64,000 bases of DNA from assembly GCA_031841125.1 (NCBI GenBank), contig CM063107.1:11580467-11644466 (forward strand), written 5' to 3'. This DNA comes from Acanthococcus lagerstroemiae. Its lineage: Eukaryota; Arthropoda; Insecta; Hemiptera; Eriococcidae. The notes beneath the pieces are model-generated. The model worked only from the letters and a program-made list of their open reading frames with translations, had not been told where the DNA came from and did not search any database. Position numbers and translations under genes: made by a program. Numbering within the stretch: position 1 is the first letter of the stretch; each line of letters opens with the position of its first letter. Below, one piece after another: positions 33,301 to 48,300 of this stretch.

Positions 33301-36300
33301 ATGCTTGTGACAATTCTTCCCAAGGCTACATCAAGTCTATAGTAGATTTGTGAGGAAGGGTAGAGGTAGATACTGAAATATATTGTGTTTTCAGCGGTAC
33401 TAACGATAAAAAACGAGTAAGATTTAATAAGAAGGTTGCAGTTTACTGGATTGAGTTTAATAGAGAGGAGAGGAAGGTATTGTGTATGCAGGTTGCGAGA
33501 AATCACAGACACTTTTCAAAAGAAAAATTAGGTGTGTATCTCGACCCCTTCTAGAGCCTATATGTTATAGAAAAAGTGCAAAGAGTTTCTTCTTAAGAGC
33601 ACAGATATGAGAGAAAATTGTCCCAAGCATGGAAAAAAGCTCATTTATAAATCAAATTAGGTCAAATAATCATCTACTACCCTTACACAAAACAACAATG
33701 ACCAGATAACTATTTTCAATCAAAAAATAATATTTTTGACCAAATTTGAGAAAAATTAATCAGTTTTAATTGATAAAGAACCCAGAAATCATTTGTTAAA
33801 AACAAAAAAAACCACACGTTTGAGACAATAAAAAAACGCATTTAAATCAAAATTGGGTATATAAAATGAAATTTGAGTATACTTAAAATGAAAAATCGCA
33901 AATTTCAACCATAAAACGCGCATTTCAAACATATAACGTGCATCTAAAATCATAAAAGACCATTTTAAACTAAATTCCAGTATGCATAGAATGAAAAAAC
34001 ACAAACCCCCACCACTGTAATTGAATGAGTAAGAAGTCCATCGATAACAACTATACCAAAAAACGAACAAAATTAGATGAAAAACATATAACAGAATTGG
34101 ACAAAAAAGTATATGCCAGGACCCATTTTCGAGTAAAAAATAACAAAAAAGATAATATTTTTGATCATTTTTGTGAATACTCGTATATTAAATTAACTAT
34201 AAACAAAGTACCTGGGACTACTCTGTAACGATAGAAGAAAAAAACTGATCAAATTTGACTGAAGTGAACATATTATACTACTACTTATATAAAATGAACT
34301 ATAGATAGAAAACAATCATGTTCAACACCAAACAGTGAATTTTTTAAATCAAATTTGAGAGAATTCAACGAGTTTTAACTGACAAAAAACACTAAACGAC
34401 GAATATTTTCAATCAGAAGCATCACCAGAACGACAAGATTAGACCATTTTCAATCAAAATTAAACAACATTGTGCATATGAAATATTCGGGGGAGAAATA
34501 AGGTAGGATGGAAGCAGTATTTAGTTACAATGTAAATATTTAATTTAGCTAGACCTGGGGCTTTTAAATAAAAATTTCTCTCGAATATTTTCCCAAATGA
34601 GATTTTTCCAAATAGAGATTTTCTCAAATAAACATTTTTCCGAATAACACATAGTACATAACACCCCATAATGGACTTCACGGCTCCCTGGGAGGGGGCA
34701 GAAAAATGGTATCAGGTGACGCTCGAGTCGGTTTTTTTTTTATTTATTTATTTCGATGATGTCTTGGAACCGCTTGCCCTTCAGCACATCTTCAATCTTT
34801 CAAAATATCATGTTCGCGCGTTCTTCAAAATTCGTCATTGTAACCAAGGGCATACATGGGGGTCCTTGGGGTCTGGACACTCTTTAAAAAAAATAGTGTT
34901 TTTTTTCAAAAGATACGTGAGAAAAATCACGGGGGAAGGTGTGAACGACCAAGCTGGACAGAGGGAAAAAATGTTGGACTCCCCCCCTCCCACAACGGAG
35001 CTATCTACGCCCTTGATTTGAACAACATAAGAACTTATAAGAATGTGCAACTGCTTCCGGATAAGATAGTGGTTTTGGAAACATTTCATTTGAAAGAAAA
35101 AGGTTCCAGGTACGCATCCCCATCTCGTTGAACAACATAGGATTTATTACAGGCGTCACAATGGTGACAGTTCCACTAATTTTGGATCTCTCCTTGTATG
35201 TTTACAACTGTATCTGACATTATCTGCGAGTTTAGAAGAGACGCAAATAATCTTTTGGAAAATTCATTCACTAAATCCTTCCGATCCTTCCAATCCTGCG
35301 AATTGTTCAAAAATAATAATGACTCCTGGGCTAAAAATAAAAAGTCTCCAAAAGGACTAAAATGAAATCTGGTATATCTCAATTGCAGAGGCCTTGCGAG
35401 CAATGAAAGAATTTATGAACTCGAAGAAAAAATAGAAAAAATAAAATGGGATATTGTGGCACTATCGGAAGTAAGAAAAACAGGTGAATCATTGCTGCGC
35501 AAGAAGCCGGGGTATGTCTTCTATCATATCGGCCAAACGAAAGGGTACAGAGGGGTAGGCTTCTATATTAAGGCACATATAATGAAGGACGTAGAAGTTA
35601 TCCAGGGGGTATCAGAAAGGATATGTTTTTTTAAATTAAGTGTGGGCAAAAATAGGAAAGCCTTGGTGATTTCAGTGTATGCTCCTACTCTCGGTGCAGA
35701 GCAAGAGGAATCTGACAAATTTTATGCTGATGTCGAATTAATACTGGACTCGCAGAGGGAATATTATAACTTCTTAATGGGGGACTGGAATGCCATTGTG
35801 GGACAAAAAGAAAATCATTTGGAAAATACGGGGGAGTTTGGAATGGGTCGTAGACATTTAAATGGGGCAAAACTTGTTGATTTCTGTGCAAAAAAGAACC
35901 TTTCGATTGCTAATACTTTTTTCTCAAAAAAACAAAAATTGAAATGGACGTGGCAGTCCCCGGCGGAAAGTATAAGAATGAAATAGATCATTTTATTACA
36001 AATGATATGTCTGCAGTAGAGGATGTGACAGTTCTGCCGGGCTTCCGCTTTAGCTCGGATCATAGGTTATGCAGAGCTACTATTTGCCTTCCAAATAGGG
36101 TAAGATATAAAAATAGTAAAAAAAAAGTTTGCAAAGGAAAAACTCATTCCGGTATATGCTTTACAGGCTGCAAGGGAAGCGCTTATAAAACGACTAGATA
36201 AGATTGAGCGTGAGTGGGCACACTTTACCCTGCAGGGGGCATACGACTCGGTTGCAATAGCAATTATGGATACAACAAACGAATTTGGCAAAGTACATGT

Positions 36301-39300
36301 TAAAACAAAATCGGATGACAAACTATCAGCAGAAACAAAACTTTTAATTGAAAAAAGAGAGGAACAAGAGAGGAAAGATAGTAAGTCTTTCAGGGAGAAG
36401 CTGGACTTGGTATGTTTGAGGAAAAAAATAAAAATAGAAATTAGAAATGATGTGAGGAAATTTGATAGCAAAATTATTGAGGAGATTTTATCAACAAGCG
36501 GATCAACAAGAAAAGTATTTAGGGAAATCAACCAAAATAAAGCGTTAATTCCGAGTGTACGCGACCTGCGGGGGAAAAGAGTGTACGGGCGTGAGGAAAT
36601 CGTTGAAGTAGCGTCACAATTCTACGAAGAGTTGTAGTACGAGAAACGAGTGAGAATTACAAATAGCTCGTCAAATGTACAGGTAAGGTTGCCGGAATTT
36701 GAGATGGAGTGCGAATTCCCCTGCATATTGCAGTCAGAAGTGAGGCACGCAATTGGCAGTTGTAAAATTGGGAAAGCAGCGGGACCGGATGCAATCGGAA
36801 ACGAACAGATTAAAATATTTGGGACAGAATTGACCCCCACATTAACAAAATTATTTAACAAAATTGTCGAAACGGAAGAGATCCCCTCGCAGTGGAAAAT
36901 AGCGGAGATCATTCTACTATTTAAGAAAGGGAAACGGGATGAAATTAAAAATTATCGCCCTATAAGCCTAACATCTAATCTTGGCAAACTCTTCGTTAAA
37001 ATTTTGAAAGAAAGAGTGTATAAGCAGCTTGACGAACAACAACCGAGAGAGCAAGTTGGTTTTCGGAAAAATAGATCAACGATCGACCAAATTTTTATTT
37101 TGAAACAACTAATTGAAAAAGCAAATGAATACAATTTTGAGCTTTTTTTACTCTTCATCGATTTCACAAAAGCATTCGACACGGTTGACCACGAATTTTT
37201 ATGGAAGGCTCTAAGAACACAGGGGGTTAATTTAAAAGTAATCAAAATTATTCGTTAGATGTACGAAAAGGCGTTGGAGTATGTTAAGCTTGATAAAACA
37301 GGAAGAGTCTTTGCTGTTAACAGGGGAGTCCGGCAAGGAGATCCGCTGTCTCCCAATTTATTCAACTGTGTGCTTGAGGAAGCGATGCGTACGTTGGAAT
37401 GGGAGGGAAGAGGGGTCAAAATTGAGGGCGACCTTTTGAATAACCTACGCTTTCCGGATGATGTTGTATTGCTTTCAAACAATTTGCCGGAACTATTAAG
37501 GAATGCGGAGGAGTTTCTAGAGGCGTGTGAGATAGCAGGATTATCCGTAAATGCACAAAAAACAAAACTACTTTCGAACGCCGAGGAAGTAGAGGTACAA
37601 ATTAATAACGAAATAATAGAGTGGGTGAAGGAGGTTGACTACCTAGGCCAAAAAATTTCTTTCCATAGTGCTAGAGAAAAAGAAATATCAAATCGAATTC
37701 AAAGTGGATGGAGGAAATTTTGGCAAACGCGGCAGATTTTCAAAGGCCGTTTGCCAATAACGACTAAAGCGGCGGTCTGGCGCAGCTGTGTACAGCCAGT
37801 ATTAACTTACGGGGCTCAAACTTGGGCATTAACAAAAACAAATTATACACGCTTTCAGGTTACTCAAAGAGCAATGGAATGGAGCATGCTGGTAGTGAGG
37901 CTAAGAGATAAAGTGGAAACCAAAGAGATCAGGGCCAAAACACGCCTAGAAGATCTTGGTCTTCTTATCAAGAAAAATAAATGGAGATACGGGGGCCACA
38001 TTCCAAGATTGGGGGTAAGAAGGTGGGAAAAAAGGGTGGAAGGGTGGACCCCGTATGACTACACAAGGAATATAGGTAGACCGCTGACCCGTTGGCGAGA
38101 TGAATTCCGCAAGGAGCTGGGTCCCATGTGGAGAAGACATACCCTGGACAGAAGGAGCTGAAAGGATAAAGTGAGGGAACTGGGAGAGGCTCATACCCAA
38201 TAATGGGTGGGTAGAGAAGGCTGAGGGCAGGGAGGGGCCCGCTTCCCCGTCTTACCCTTGGCACAGTAAGTGCAAAGATGAGTGTGAAATAGAACGGAAC
38301 ACCCAACAAGAGCTGTAAATAAAAAAAATTGGAAGAGACGCCACGAACTCAAACAGCAGAACACAATATAATTTTCAGCTTATCAATCCTATATCATAAA
38401 TTAAAATTTCCATAGAACAACAGATGTCTATACTGAACGCCTTCGATTTGCGTTACAATACTGTTCAAGAAAATATGAACGTTGCGGAAGAGTATGGAAA
38501 AGCAGCTGATGGTGAGAAAAAACTTTCAATTCTTCTTTTTTTTTTCTTCAATGTGAAATCATATTTATGGTTCTGTATCTATACTTTTGTTCTTTTACAA
38601 TTTTTTTTTTAGAATATGCTAAAAAAATGGCTGATGTATATGCACCTTTCCTGAAAAATGAAGAGTTTCCCAATAAATTACTGGAGTATAAATATCATTA
38701 CTTATTCTTCGCATCTTCAGGTATCCAATAAAATAATTTTCCTGATATTATTTCCAAAATAATTCGTATCTTTCAATGATAATACACTTTTATTTTTATA
38801 TCTCAACAGCTGAGAGACTAACTGGTAAACAGGAGGCTTTTATTAAAGCTTATCTTACCTACTATTCCTTTTGGGCTTCGCTTACTTTCAGAGTTGGAGT
38901 GCTATATTATGAACAAGGTAAACCGACAAACAAATATATAGATGGTTCTACTTCTAGGTACCTACACAGATTTTATGAATAACCTAACAAAAAGTCTTGC
39001 TTGAATTACTTTTGTAAGCTGAAAATTTAATTTACTTATTTCCTTAAAACTCAAAATGATTATTCAGCTGCCACCACTTCGCCGAATTTTGAAGGTGACT
39101 TGGCAAAAAAATGCGACCAAATACATGCGTTCCTGCACTGGTTCACATTCATCGAATTCGAAGAGAAGATTTCAGGTCAGCTTATTGTATTCAAATCAAT
39201 AGGTACTGTTTCAATATGAAATGTGTGGGAGTAGAGAATTTTATTACAAGTGCATTTTTAATCAAAAGTCTTGAGTTCAACCCCCCATTGTAAAATACCA

Positions 39301-42300
39301 GCTAGCAGCCACTTGACTAAAATTGATAATTTTTCCTGGTTTAGTGTTATCGAATCTCATCACAAACTGTCTCAAGAGCTCATACTTGTATTTGAGTAGT
39401 TCTTAAAGAAACGTCAGTATGTTGGAATAGTACTTTTTCTGGCTCCATAAAGAGGATAATTTGCTCTATTTGGACCGCAATATGAAGCCGTCACATTCTA
39501 GCATAGCGTGTGCGGGTTTTTGGTATTTAATCCAGACCGCAGTGAGGGCATTTAAAATTAAAGAACCGAGAGTTTGTAGAATAAGCGCGTGTATTGATAA
39601 TAGCAAAAGTAGTAAGTCTTAATGCGAGTGCTAAAACATATTCTGTAATGAAAGTGATATCCTGCCTGGCTGATCAAGGGAGGAAAGGAAGAGTGAGTCA
39701 CGAGAATAAGAAGAATGTGGTTTTGAAAATATGACGTACAGAAAGTACAGGAATGCAGGAGACAAAAGACGTTGCTTATACACTTGCACCGTGCGCGCAG
39801 AAAGTAGACAGACAGGACGATTTATACAAAATTGTATATACGAGAGTAGAGCGTCGCCGCACCTCCAACGTTTTTAAAATGGAAAAAAACAAACAAAAAA
39901 ACAATCTTTGTGAAGTTTAGTCGTATGTTACTCACTTATCACTATAAAAGCATCTTGTTGAATTATTATTTTTGTAATCGCATGCCGACAAAAAATTGAC
40001 TCAGCTATATTTGGTTGACACACGTTCGATGTACTTGTAAATACTGACCTTCTTATTAATTTTCAAATTCTGTTGCTGCTTTGACAAGACATTATGGTTG
40101 ACTCTGGTTGCGAATTCAAACACAATATGTTAGAAAATGAAAAATTTGGCCTATTTAATTTTAGGAGATGCACTTATAGGTAGGTAAGACTTTTGATTCT
40201 GATGAGAACATGGACCAACGGCTAGCTATTACCATTCCCCTGTATAACTGAGCTCAAGGTTCATGGCCGGCTAAGAAAATACCAAAAATACAGATTTTAT
40301 TTATAATTTTTATAAATAATATTTTCATTATCAGATACTTAGGAAAGAAAATTGCGGGATTATTCCTTAATTTAATACCTACAATATGATTTTCATTATA
40401 ATAAATAAAATTAATGACCGAAGTATAATAATCATAACTACAGTAGTTATTTTAATAATAATAAAAATCGTTGGTTATTCAACTATTAGAAGTTAATTTT
40501 GGTAGTGTAAAAATGAGGAGTACATTGACCCCGTTCATTTGAAATGTACTGGGAGGCGTGGCCTAATTATTCCTCTTCGGAGTATATTCCATATTCAAAT
40601 TATTATATGTACACGAAAATACATTCTATTCAACCGCCAGAGAGGGGAGGGAGGGAAAAGCTGGATTGTGACACCCTCGAGGCATGAGGCCAGGACAAAT
40701 ATTATCTTTATCACGTACCCATTTATCTATTGCACCACAGTTCCTGTAGCCAGTTATACTATACCACATACTCGATCAGCTGATTCTAACGTCAAATTAA
40801 CATAAAATTTTATGCCAAATTTTACTCCGAAGAAGAAGAATTAAGCGGCGCCTCCCGATATTTTAAATGGACGAGGTTAATGTACGCCTCATTTTTAAAC
40901 TAATTATTTTCAAATAAATCTTCAACGGAAAATTAGTTAGAAATTTTATGAACTTCATTACACGAAAAGTATGCCAATCAAACCTCCATTGTAATATACC
41001 ACCATTGACTGCCGTATTTTGGTTCTTTTTCTATTGTGACTAATTATTGAGTCGTGGGGAAAATATTGGTCATTGGAGCAGGCCCGTAGCCAGCCATCTG
41101 TGGCAGGGGGTGCTGACTATTCACCGGGGTGGGGGGGTTAAGGATACACATGGTACAAAATTTGAAGATTTCTACGAGGCAGTGGTGTAGCCAGGGGGGG
41201 GGGGCGAATTCCCTCAAGGCACCTGAAATAAAGTGTAAAATATGCAAAAATGAGCAATTTTTCGCCTTTAAAACACATTTTTCCGAAAAATTTTCGCTCC
41301 AGCAGTCATTTTACCTTCATTTTCATAAAATAGTTCTCTAATATCGGCGGTTTTTAAAAAATACCTCAATTTTAGACGCCATCTCTCTTTAAAATCTTAC
41401 ATTGCCCCCGCCCCCTTTGTAAAAATTCTGGCTACGCCACTGATACAAACCAAAAATTCTGGAGGGAAATGGCAAATTTACAGTGTTACAATAAGAACAT
41501 TGAATTTGGTCTCAAAATTCATAATCAAAACGGGTGATTCAACATTCCGACAACCGACTGAAAAAAATTGAATATATCGCATGAAAAAAACACGTGTATT
41601 TGATCAAATTTTCGAACATTTGGAAGTAAAAAAATTCTATTTCTATGGACTTATCAAGTTATCAGTTCTCAAACAGCCATTCTGTCATTTAGCCATCGAT
41701 ATTCAATGTGAGCTGGATCGCGAGCCTACCCCTGTGTTTGTAAATTGTAAAGTGACACAAGAAAAAGGCTCGTGTGTCTGAAACTGCTGGCTGGACACTC
41801 GGGCCCTTTTCTTGCGACACGTCACAATAATGAACAGCAAAATCAGTGTTGCCAAGTTTATAAACATTAAAATGTAGTACAAAGAAAAGTTTTGAACAAA
41901 CCTAGCGAGAAAAATATAGAAATTCGTTAATTTTATTCGCAAAATTTTGCCGGAGGGGGGCTCCGGCAAGCGCTAAGAGGAGCTCAGCACCCCCTGGCAC
42001 CCCTCTGGCTACGGGCCTGCATTGGAGTACATATTCAAGGGGAAATACAGCAACCGAGCAAAGAGTACAATCCTTAATAGCTGCGTATTCCCGCAACATT
42101 ATTATACAGCTGCCAAACACGGACACTTACAAAAAAGATGAGCGGCAGGATTGAGACAACTCAAAATGCGATGGAAAGATCGATATTGAAGATAAAATTA
42201 AGAGATAAAGTAAAATTAACGGTAATAAAAAGGAAGCTCAAGGAAAATTTGGATTCTTTGAAATCAGTGAAATATTGAAATGGGATTGGGCTGAGATTGG

Positions 42301-45300
42301 GCTGGACATGTGGTAAGAATGAAATCCGAAAGATGGGCAGCAAAAGTATCATACTGGATAACATATGGGAAGAGAAGAACGGGAAGGCAGAGAGCAAGGT
42401 GGGGAGAGGATATCGAAAGAATGTTGAAAAACAAATTGTATCATAGATTGGCGTATGGCCGGCTTGAATATGCTCAATCTAAAGGGCCAACTAATTAATT
42501 AAATATAATATAATATGGATTATAATTATTTATGTATAATAAAGGCTAATTGTAATTGTAATAGTAATACTCAAATTTGAATATTGTGATTTCATTACAG
42601 AATTTCGTGCTATAGCGAAGCTGCTGCCGTGGAATTCAGAATGTAATATAAAAATTCAATTATTTATAACAAACTTATTACAAGATACTACCTTCAACTT
42701 TCATTCATTGTTTATATCATCACTCGCACAAGTAGATAGATGTTTTCAGTCAGCAGTTCAACCGAGTTCTGCTTTGGCAGAATGTAACCAAATCATTTAG
42801 GTATACTACCAGTCAAAAATTTAGAACTCGCCATATTTCTCACAACTTATGGTACCTTATCTTGTCACCTAACTGTTGGAAGAAGTTGTTCCCAAAAGTT
42901 GTCAAATTTGGTGACTCCTTCATTTCCCGTGGAAATTTAACAGTAGTAACCTCGACAAGTAGACATCGATTTACGGATAGAATCAAATTAGGAACTTGAC
43001 CGTAATGAGGAGCTAACAACGTAAAATCCCCGAAGATTTTTGATGTATAACAAAGAAATATAAAAATCAAAAAAGGTTGACTTTAATTGAATTAGGTACC
43101 TTTTCTGGAACATAACAAAAAAAAAAAAGAGAGCCATCTTGGGTCTCATCTATTATATAAATGAAAGTTGCTGTTTCGAGGCGCCAGTACACGCTTCAAG
43201 TGCTGAATCAGTTTCGTTAAAAGTTGTACCATTAAACAGGAAGTGACGTGTACAATGCTTATAGCAAAGAAAAAATTTAAATGTTGCGTAGTTAAGTCAC
43301 AAATAAGCTCAAAAGTTACCAAAAAGTGACCACTTTTATGGATGTTTCGGAGGGGTAATTGAACATGGGTGACTCGTTTTCATTTTGAAGCGAACAGTTT
43401 TCCGATTTCATACTTTGGCATGTATGTGTAGGCGACAGCAGAAAGTGGGGTGGTTCTGTTTGGAGGACTGATACATCGTGGTTCTTTGGTCGACCAGTTT
43501 TGTGATGACGTTCCACAGTGTGTTACTACTCTTGATTACGGTTAGAAGAAGTACCCGTCTTTTTTCGTGCGAACATATTGACTCCCATAAGAATAACACA
43601 CGGAGCAAAGATCATCATGTTACTACCTGAGAATAAGAAATTTGTTGGAAATCAGAAATTTATTAGCAAAAGCTAAGAACCTTCTGGATTAAAAATATTT
43701 ACCTCTGCTTTTTAACAAATTTCTTATTCTCAGGTAGTAACATGAATATCTTTGCTCCGTGTGTTTTTCTTACAGAGTCAATACATCCGCACGAAAAAAT
43801 ACGGGTACTTTTGCTAACAATAACTCACTCGTGTGACGTCACACAAAACTGGTCTGTTAAACATCAGAACTGTAGTTATCACTAGTTGTTAAATTTTTTG
43901 CAACAATTCCATAGTAGGTAACAGCGGGAAGTGGGTGGTTCTTTTGGAAAACTGTTATATCAGTAGTGGTTTTTTAGCCATTCATATTGTTCAGTGTTGC
44001 ACAGAGCGACAGCGGGAAGTGAGGTGGTTTTATTTTGGCCATTTCTTATTAAGTACATAATTTGAATTAGTGTTTCACTAGTGGTTATTTAGTCATTCAT
44101 ATTGTTCAGTGTTGTACAGAGGGCAACGGAAATAGGGTGGTCTTATTTTGGACATCTCTTATTATGAAATTGAATTTGTGATTTTTCATGATGACATCCG
44201 CCTCGAACTGCCGGATGGTTTTCTTTGAAGATTCATCAGCAATTTGGTCAAAAAGAGTTCATTCGCTTAGCTATAATTAAGCTCTAAAGTTTTCCGAAAT
44301 TTGAGTGGTAGTGTAAACCGAAATATATTAGGCTGGACATCAGAGCTGAAGTTAGAATTGTAGTCAATCTGAGTGGTAATTGAAGTCGAAGGGGGAGTGG
44401 CGGTTAAGATTAAAGTCGAATTTTAGCGTCCAAATCAGATTGGAAATCAAAGTTGAGAGTCAGAAACAAATTGAAAGAGAAGTCAGAAATGAATACGCAT
44501 GAGAAAAGTTATAAAAAATTAGACTGAAGATTAGAGTTGAAACGGAAGTGAAAGGAAGAGTTTTGGTCGAGTCAGGGTCGAAGTCGAGTTGAAAATTAGA
44601 GTGTTAGTACGAGTATAAGATTAAGTCAAAGTCAAAAAGAAATCAGAACTAAAATTAGAATTCGATGTGGAATTTGGAGTAAGAGTCAATGTGAAAAGTG
44701 AATGTGGTAGTCAAAATTACTTTCAGACAGCGTAAAAATAAGCCAGGTTCGAGTCAGCATGAAGATTAGAATGGAAGAAAATCAAAATTTATACCATAGA
44801 CTAAGTCGTGATTGTAATCTTACAATTAATTAGTCAAAGGCAGATTAAAGGAAAGTAGGAGGGTGAGTGAGAGTCCATACTAGAGAAGAACTATTAGTGG
44901 AAGTCATGAGTTTGAAAATCAACACAAGAGTCTGATACTCAAAAGTTGAAACCAAAACTGGAAGTCGAAGTCTCAGGTGAACAAGAAGCTGAAGTTGGAG
45001 TCAAAGAGTTGAAGTAACGAAGCAGAAATGAGAATCGAAGTCGAGATATAAAAGGCTGGAATTAGCCTGAGTCGAAATTGGAGTCGATGTCAGAGCAAGA
45101 GTCTCATTCAGCCTGAAAACTATACATCATAACTGTATTCCTATTCAACAATTAATAACTGTCATGTGTAGTCTACGCTTTTTCATTTTGTGTTTCTTTT
45201 TATGCTATTTCGGTACATTTAAATTCTAATTATCACTGATCAACAATATTCCAATACTTTGAATTCCATTAAATATAGTTTAATTCCCATCCGAAGATCC

Positions 45301-48300
45301 TACTAAATTACCGTTTTACCTTTTTCTGGGGGTAGTTGTGATGCTTAAAACGACGAAATTTTTCTCCTTCAGGAATAGCCCTGGTCAGTGAAGACACCAA
45401 ATTGTATTAAAACGAGGAAACAAAAAGTCAAGCTGGAATTCGTATTGTCAGAACATTATTCTGGTTACTATCTTAGAACTTTCAGCTGTGAACGCAAAAT
45501 AAGTTATATGATCAGAGCTAGGAATTTTCGGCAATAAACATTGGAAATTCGGCATTTAAAATAACAATTTTCGGCATTATTCGGCTATAACGAAAAGTAA
45601 GCTTACAATATTTGAAGGAAGCCAAAATTTTAATGAAAAATGGATTTTTATAAGTAATAGGTATTACAAAAATCTTTTACTAAACATCACCACTAATTGT
45701 TACTCTACATATAATATGTTACCTTGTGTGAAACATTTAGTACCATGAACGAGTGAATTATTTAAATTTCTTAAGGTTTCGAGACCTGTATTTTTCGTAA
45801 AAACTTGTTCAGCCATTGTCTGCAAGCCACGAGCACTCGGCGGGATTTGATGAAATTTTGATGGAACACCATGGATAGTCAGCAATTGCTGGTGTACGGA
45901 AAGGCCTCTCGTTTCCGGTTTTCGAATTGTGTTAGGTAGGAAGGATGATTAAAAAAATTGAAGCTCGTGAAATGTCCCACATAAAAGGGTTATACCTTTT
46001 CTCCCTAATACATTCAAAAGCCACGAAATGGCGTTAAATTTAACTCCCGTTTTCATCATACAATAACAAAAACTATAGGGAGAATGGATTTTGTGCCCTC
46101 ACCTCTGTTTGTGTATTACACGATATGAGTACAAGAAATATTGGATAGTGACTTGTGTATAATTTTAGTTCTTGCTACAAGACTTTATCATACATCTCTT
46201 AAGAAAACTAATGAAAGAAAAGTTATTTTTTAAAAATTAGGACATTTCTGGTTACAGTTGCAAAGACTATTCACAACACCGCTGATATTATGTCGAAACT
46301 GGACTTGGATTTCGTCATGGATGCAGAGTATCTGGAAAAAGTACATCCCAAAGGATTCGAAACACCCGATAATATCGTTGAATGGGGACAAGTACCAACA
46401 TACAGGAAAATGTGTATTATCAGGAAATCTGTTTGCACACTTTTCCCTTCAAGTAACGTGAAAAGAATAATGAAGCATGAGGATGTACACTGCAGAGAGG
46501 AGTCCGCAGAGCGCCAAAAAAATGAAGGTAGGCGAGTCTTATCAGCATCAAAAGTAGGCAATCATAATACAAAGTGTTCTGAGCGGAGCTTAGCGGTTAA
46601 GATAATTTTTTTTTTTTGGAAAAAAAAATAAAATAAAATAAACAATAATGAAATTGTAAGCCGAAGCTCAAATCACTGTTATAACAGAAATTCTATCACT
46701 GGCATCAAATTTACTTTACTGCCATCTTACATTAGTTGCTATACGATTATTGCCGGAACTCTGTTTGAAGTCCATGAATTTTATTTATTTTTGTTGCTTT
46801 TTTCTTGTAAACTGATATGTAAGATTTTCATAAAATCAAAAGTACTTACTAATGTATTCTGACAATGTCACAACAACAGAATATAACTTTTAGTCCATAG
46901 CTACCCCACTACCTCCCAAATATCCCAATGGAACAGTTATCTCAAAGTAAAGCCAAGGGGGCTAAACCCTCTTAAATGTACTGAAAATCCCTTCAGAAAT
47001 TTGGCGAAAATTACATATATAGAGGACACAAGGGATGGAAAAATGCTATAAGTATATATATGAAAGATTACACATTGCTCGCCACTCTGTCTCGCTCGTT
47101 TCATCTTGTCGATTCTTATCATTTGTCCGCTTCACGCACTTTTCCCGTTTCACCTTGTTTCCTCCTGATTGACTGACCATTTCTCTTAACTTACACACTT
47201 CTCTCGTTTCAGCCCGGTTAATCGCATTCATTCGCTTCCAACGCTTGTTACCGCGTTCATTCTCGCTTCTTGTATTTTACATTCGAATTATTGTTTTTCA
47301 CTCTTTCGACTACGAAAACGGCTTTCGTTTTGAATTCTTTCAATAATTAAAAGCATTCATTCGTCGCGTTTTCGTGTCATCATTTCAAGATCTGAACGAT
47401 CTTATATATATATGTAAGATTCCGTCAAGCCGAAATCTTGGTTGCGATGATACTCGCAGATAGATTCGTGCAGTGTACGAGATATATAGTAGGTCGGAGT
47501 AACAGTTGTTATCCGAGCTACGACATGTCGTGGTCTACACCCTCGGAACTGTAGCTTTTTGTTGATTCAGTGTTCGCACTGCAATCTTAGAAGCGTGATT
47601 TAAAGGCTATTCCGTTCTAGTCTTATAAATCAACAAAACAGTTCTGAGAGATAACTGGAACGTACTGTACTAAATACAGGGTAGAAGTCCCTTGCTAGAC
47701 AGTTTCCGGTGCCGCCTGAGAATGCCGGACGATTTTGATTATAAAAGAAAGAGAGCGGAGATCCCGGTGTCATTCTCAGTTGTCGGTGACTCCCTTCCCA
47801 AAGTGGGGGGATGTAAGATTCCGTCACGCCGAAATCTTGGTTGCGATGATACTCGCAGATAGATTCGTGCAATGTACGAGATATATAGTAGGTCGGAGTA
47901 ACATTTGTTATCCGAGCTACGACATGTTGTGGTCTACACCCTCGGAACGGTAGCTTTTTGTTGATTCAGTGTTCGCACTGCAATCTTAGAAGCGTGATTT
48001 AAAGGCTATTCCGTTCTAGTCTTATACATATATATATACCTATAACTTCACGAGCGAAACAGGGAAAAATGTTAATCCTCTCACAATTTGAAAAGCTATT
48101 TATTGCTCCTATGAAACAAAAGATGAGTAAACTACATAATATACAGCTATGTACTAAATACTTAATATTATTTTAATGACCTGCGGGTATTTTAATTAAC
48201 CTTCCGCAGAATTGTACTACAAACTGTGGGACCAAGTAATCAGAAGTCTCAAGGAAACCATTCTGCAAGTTGAATTATTTTTCCATATCACACTATCAGG

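Larger units (their letters stand above)
42784..46257. other. Gene A intron 8
   Basis: No exon seen. It holds the hairpin at about 43490-43850, direct repeats at 43915-44160 and the GAAGTC-type array at 44330-45115 (separate entries). Confidence 0.4.

Noticed and set aside
36067..37482. Minus-strand frames of 75-154 codons opposite the RTE element
   Set aside because: Shadows of the RTE reading frame on the other strand.
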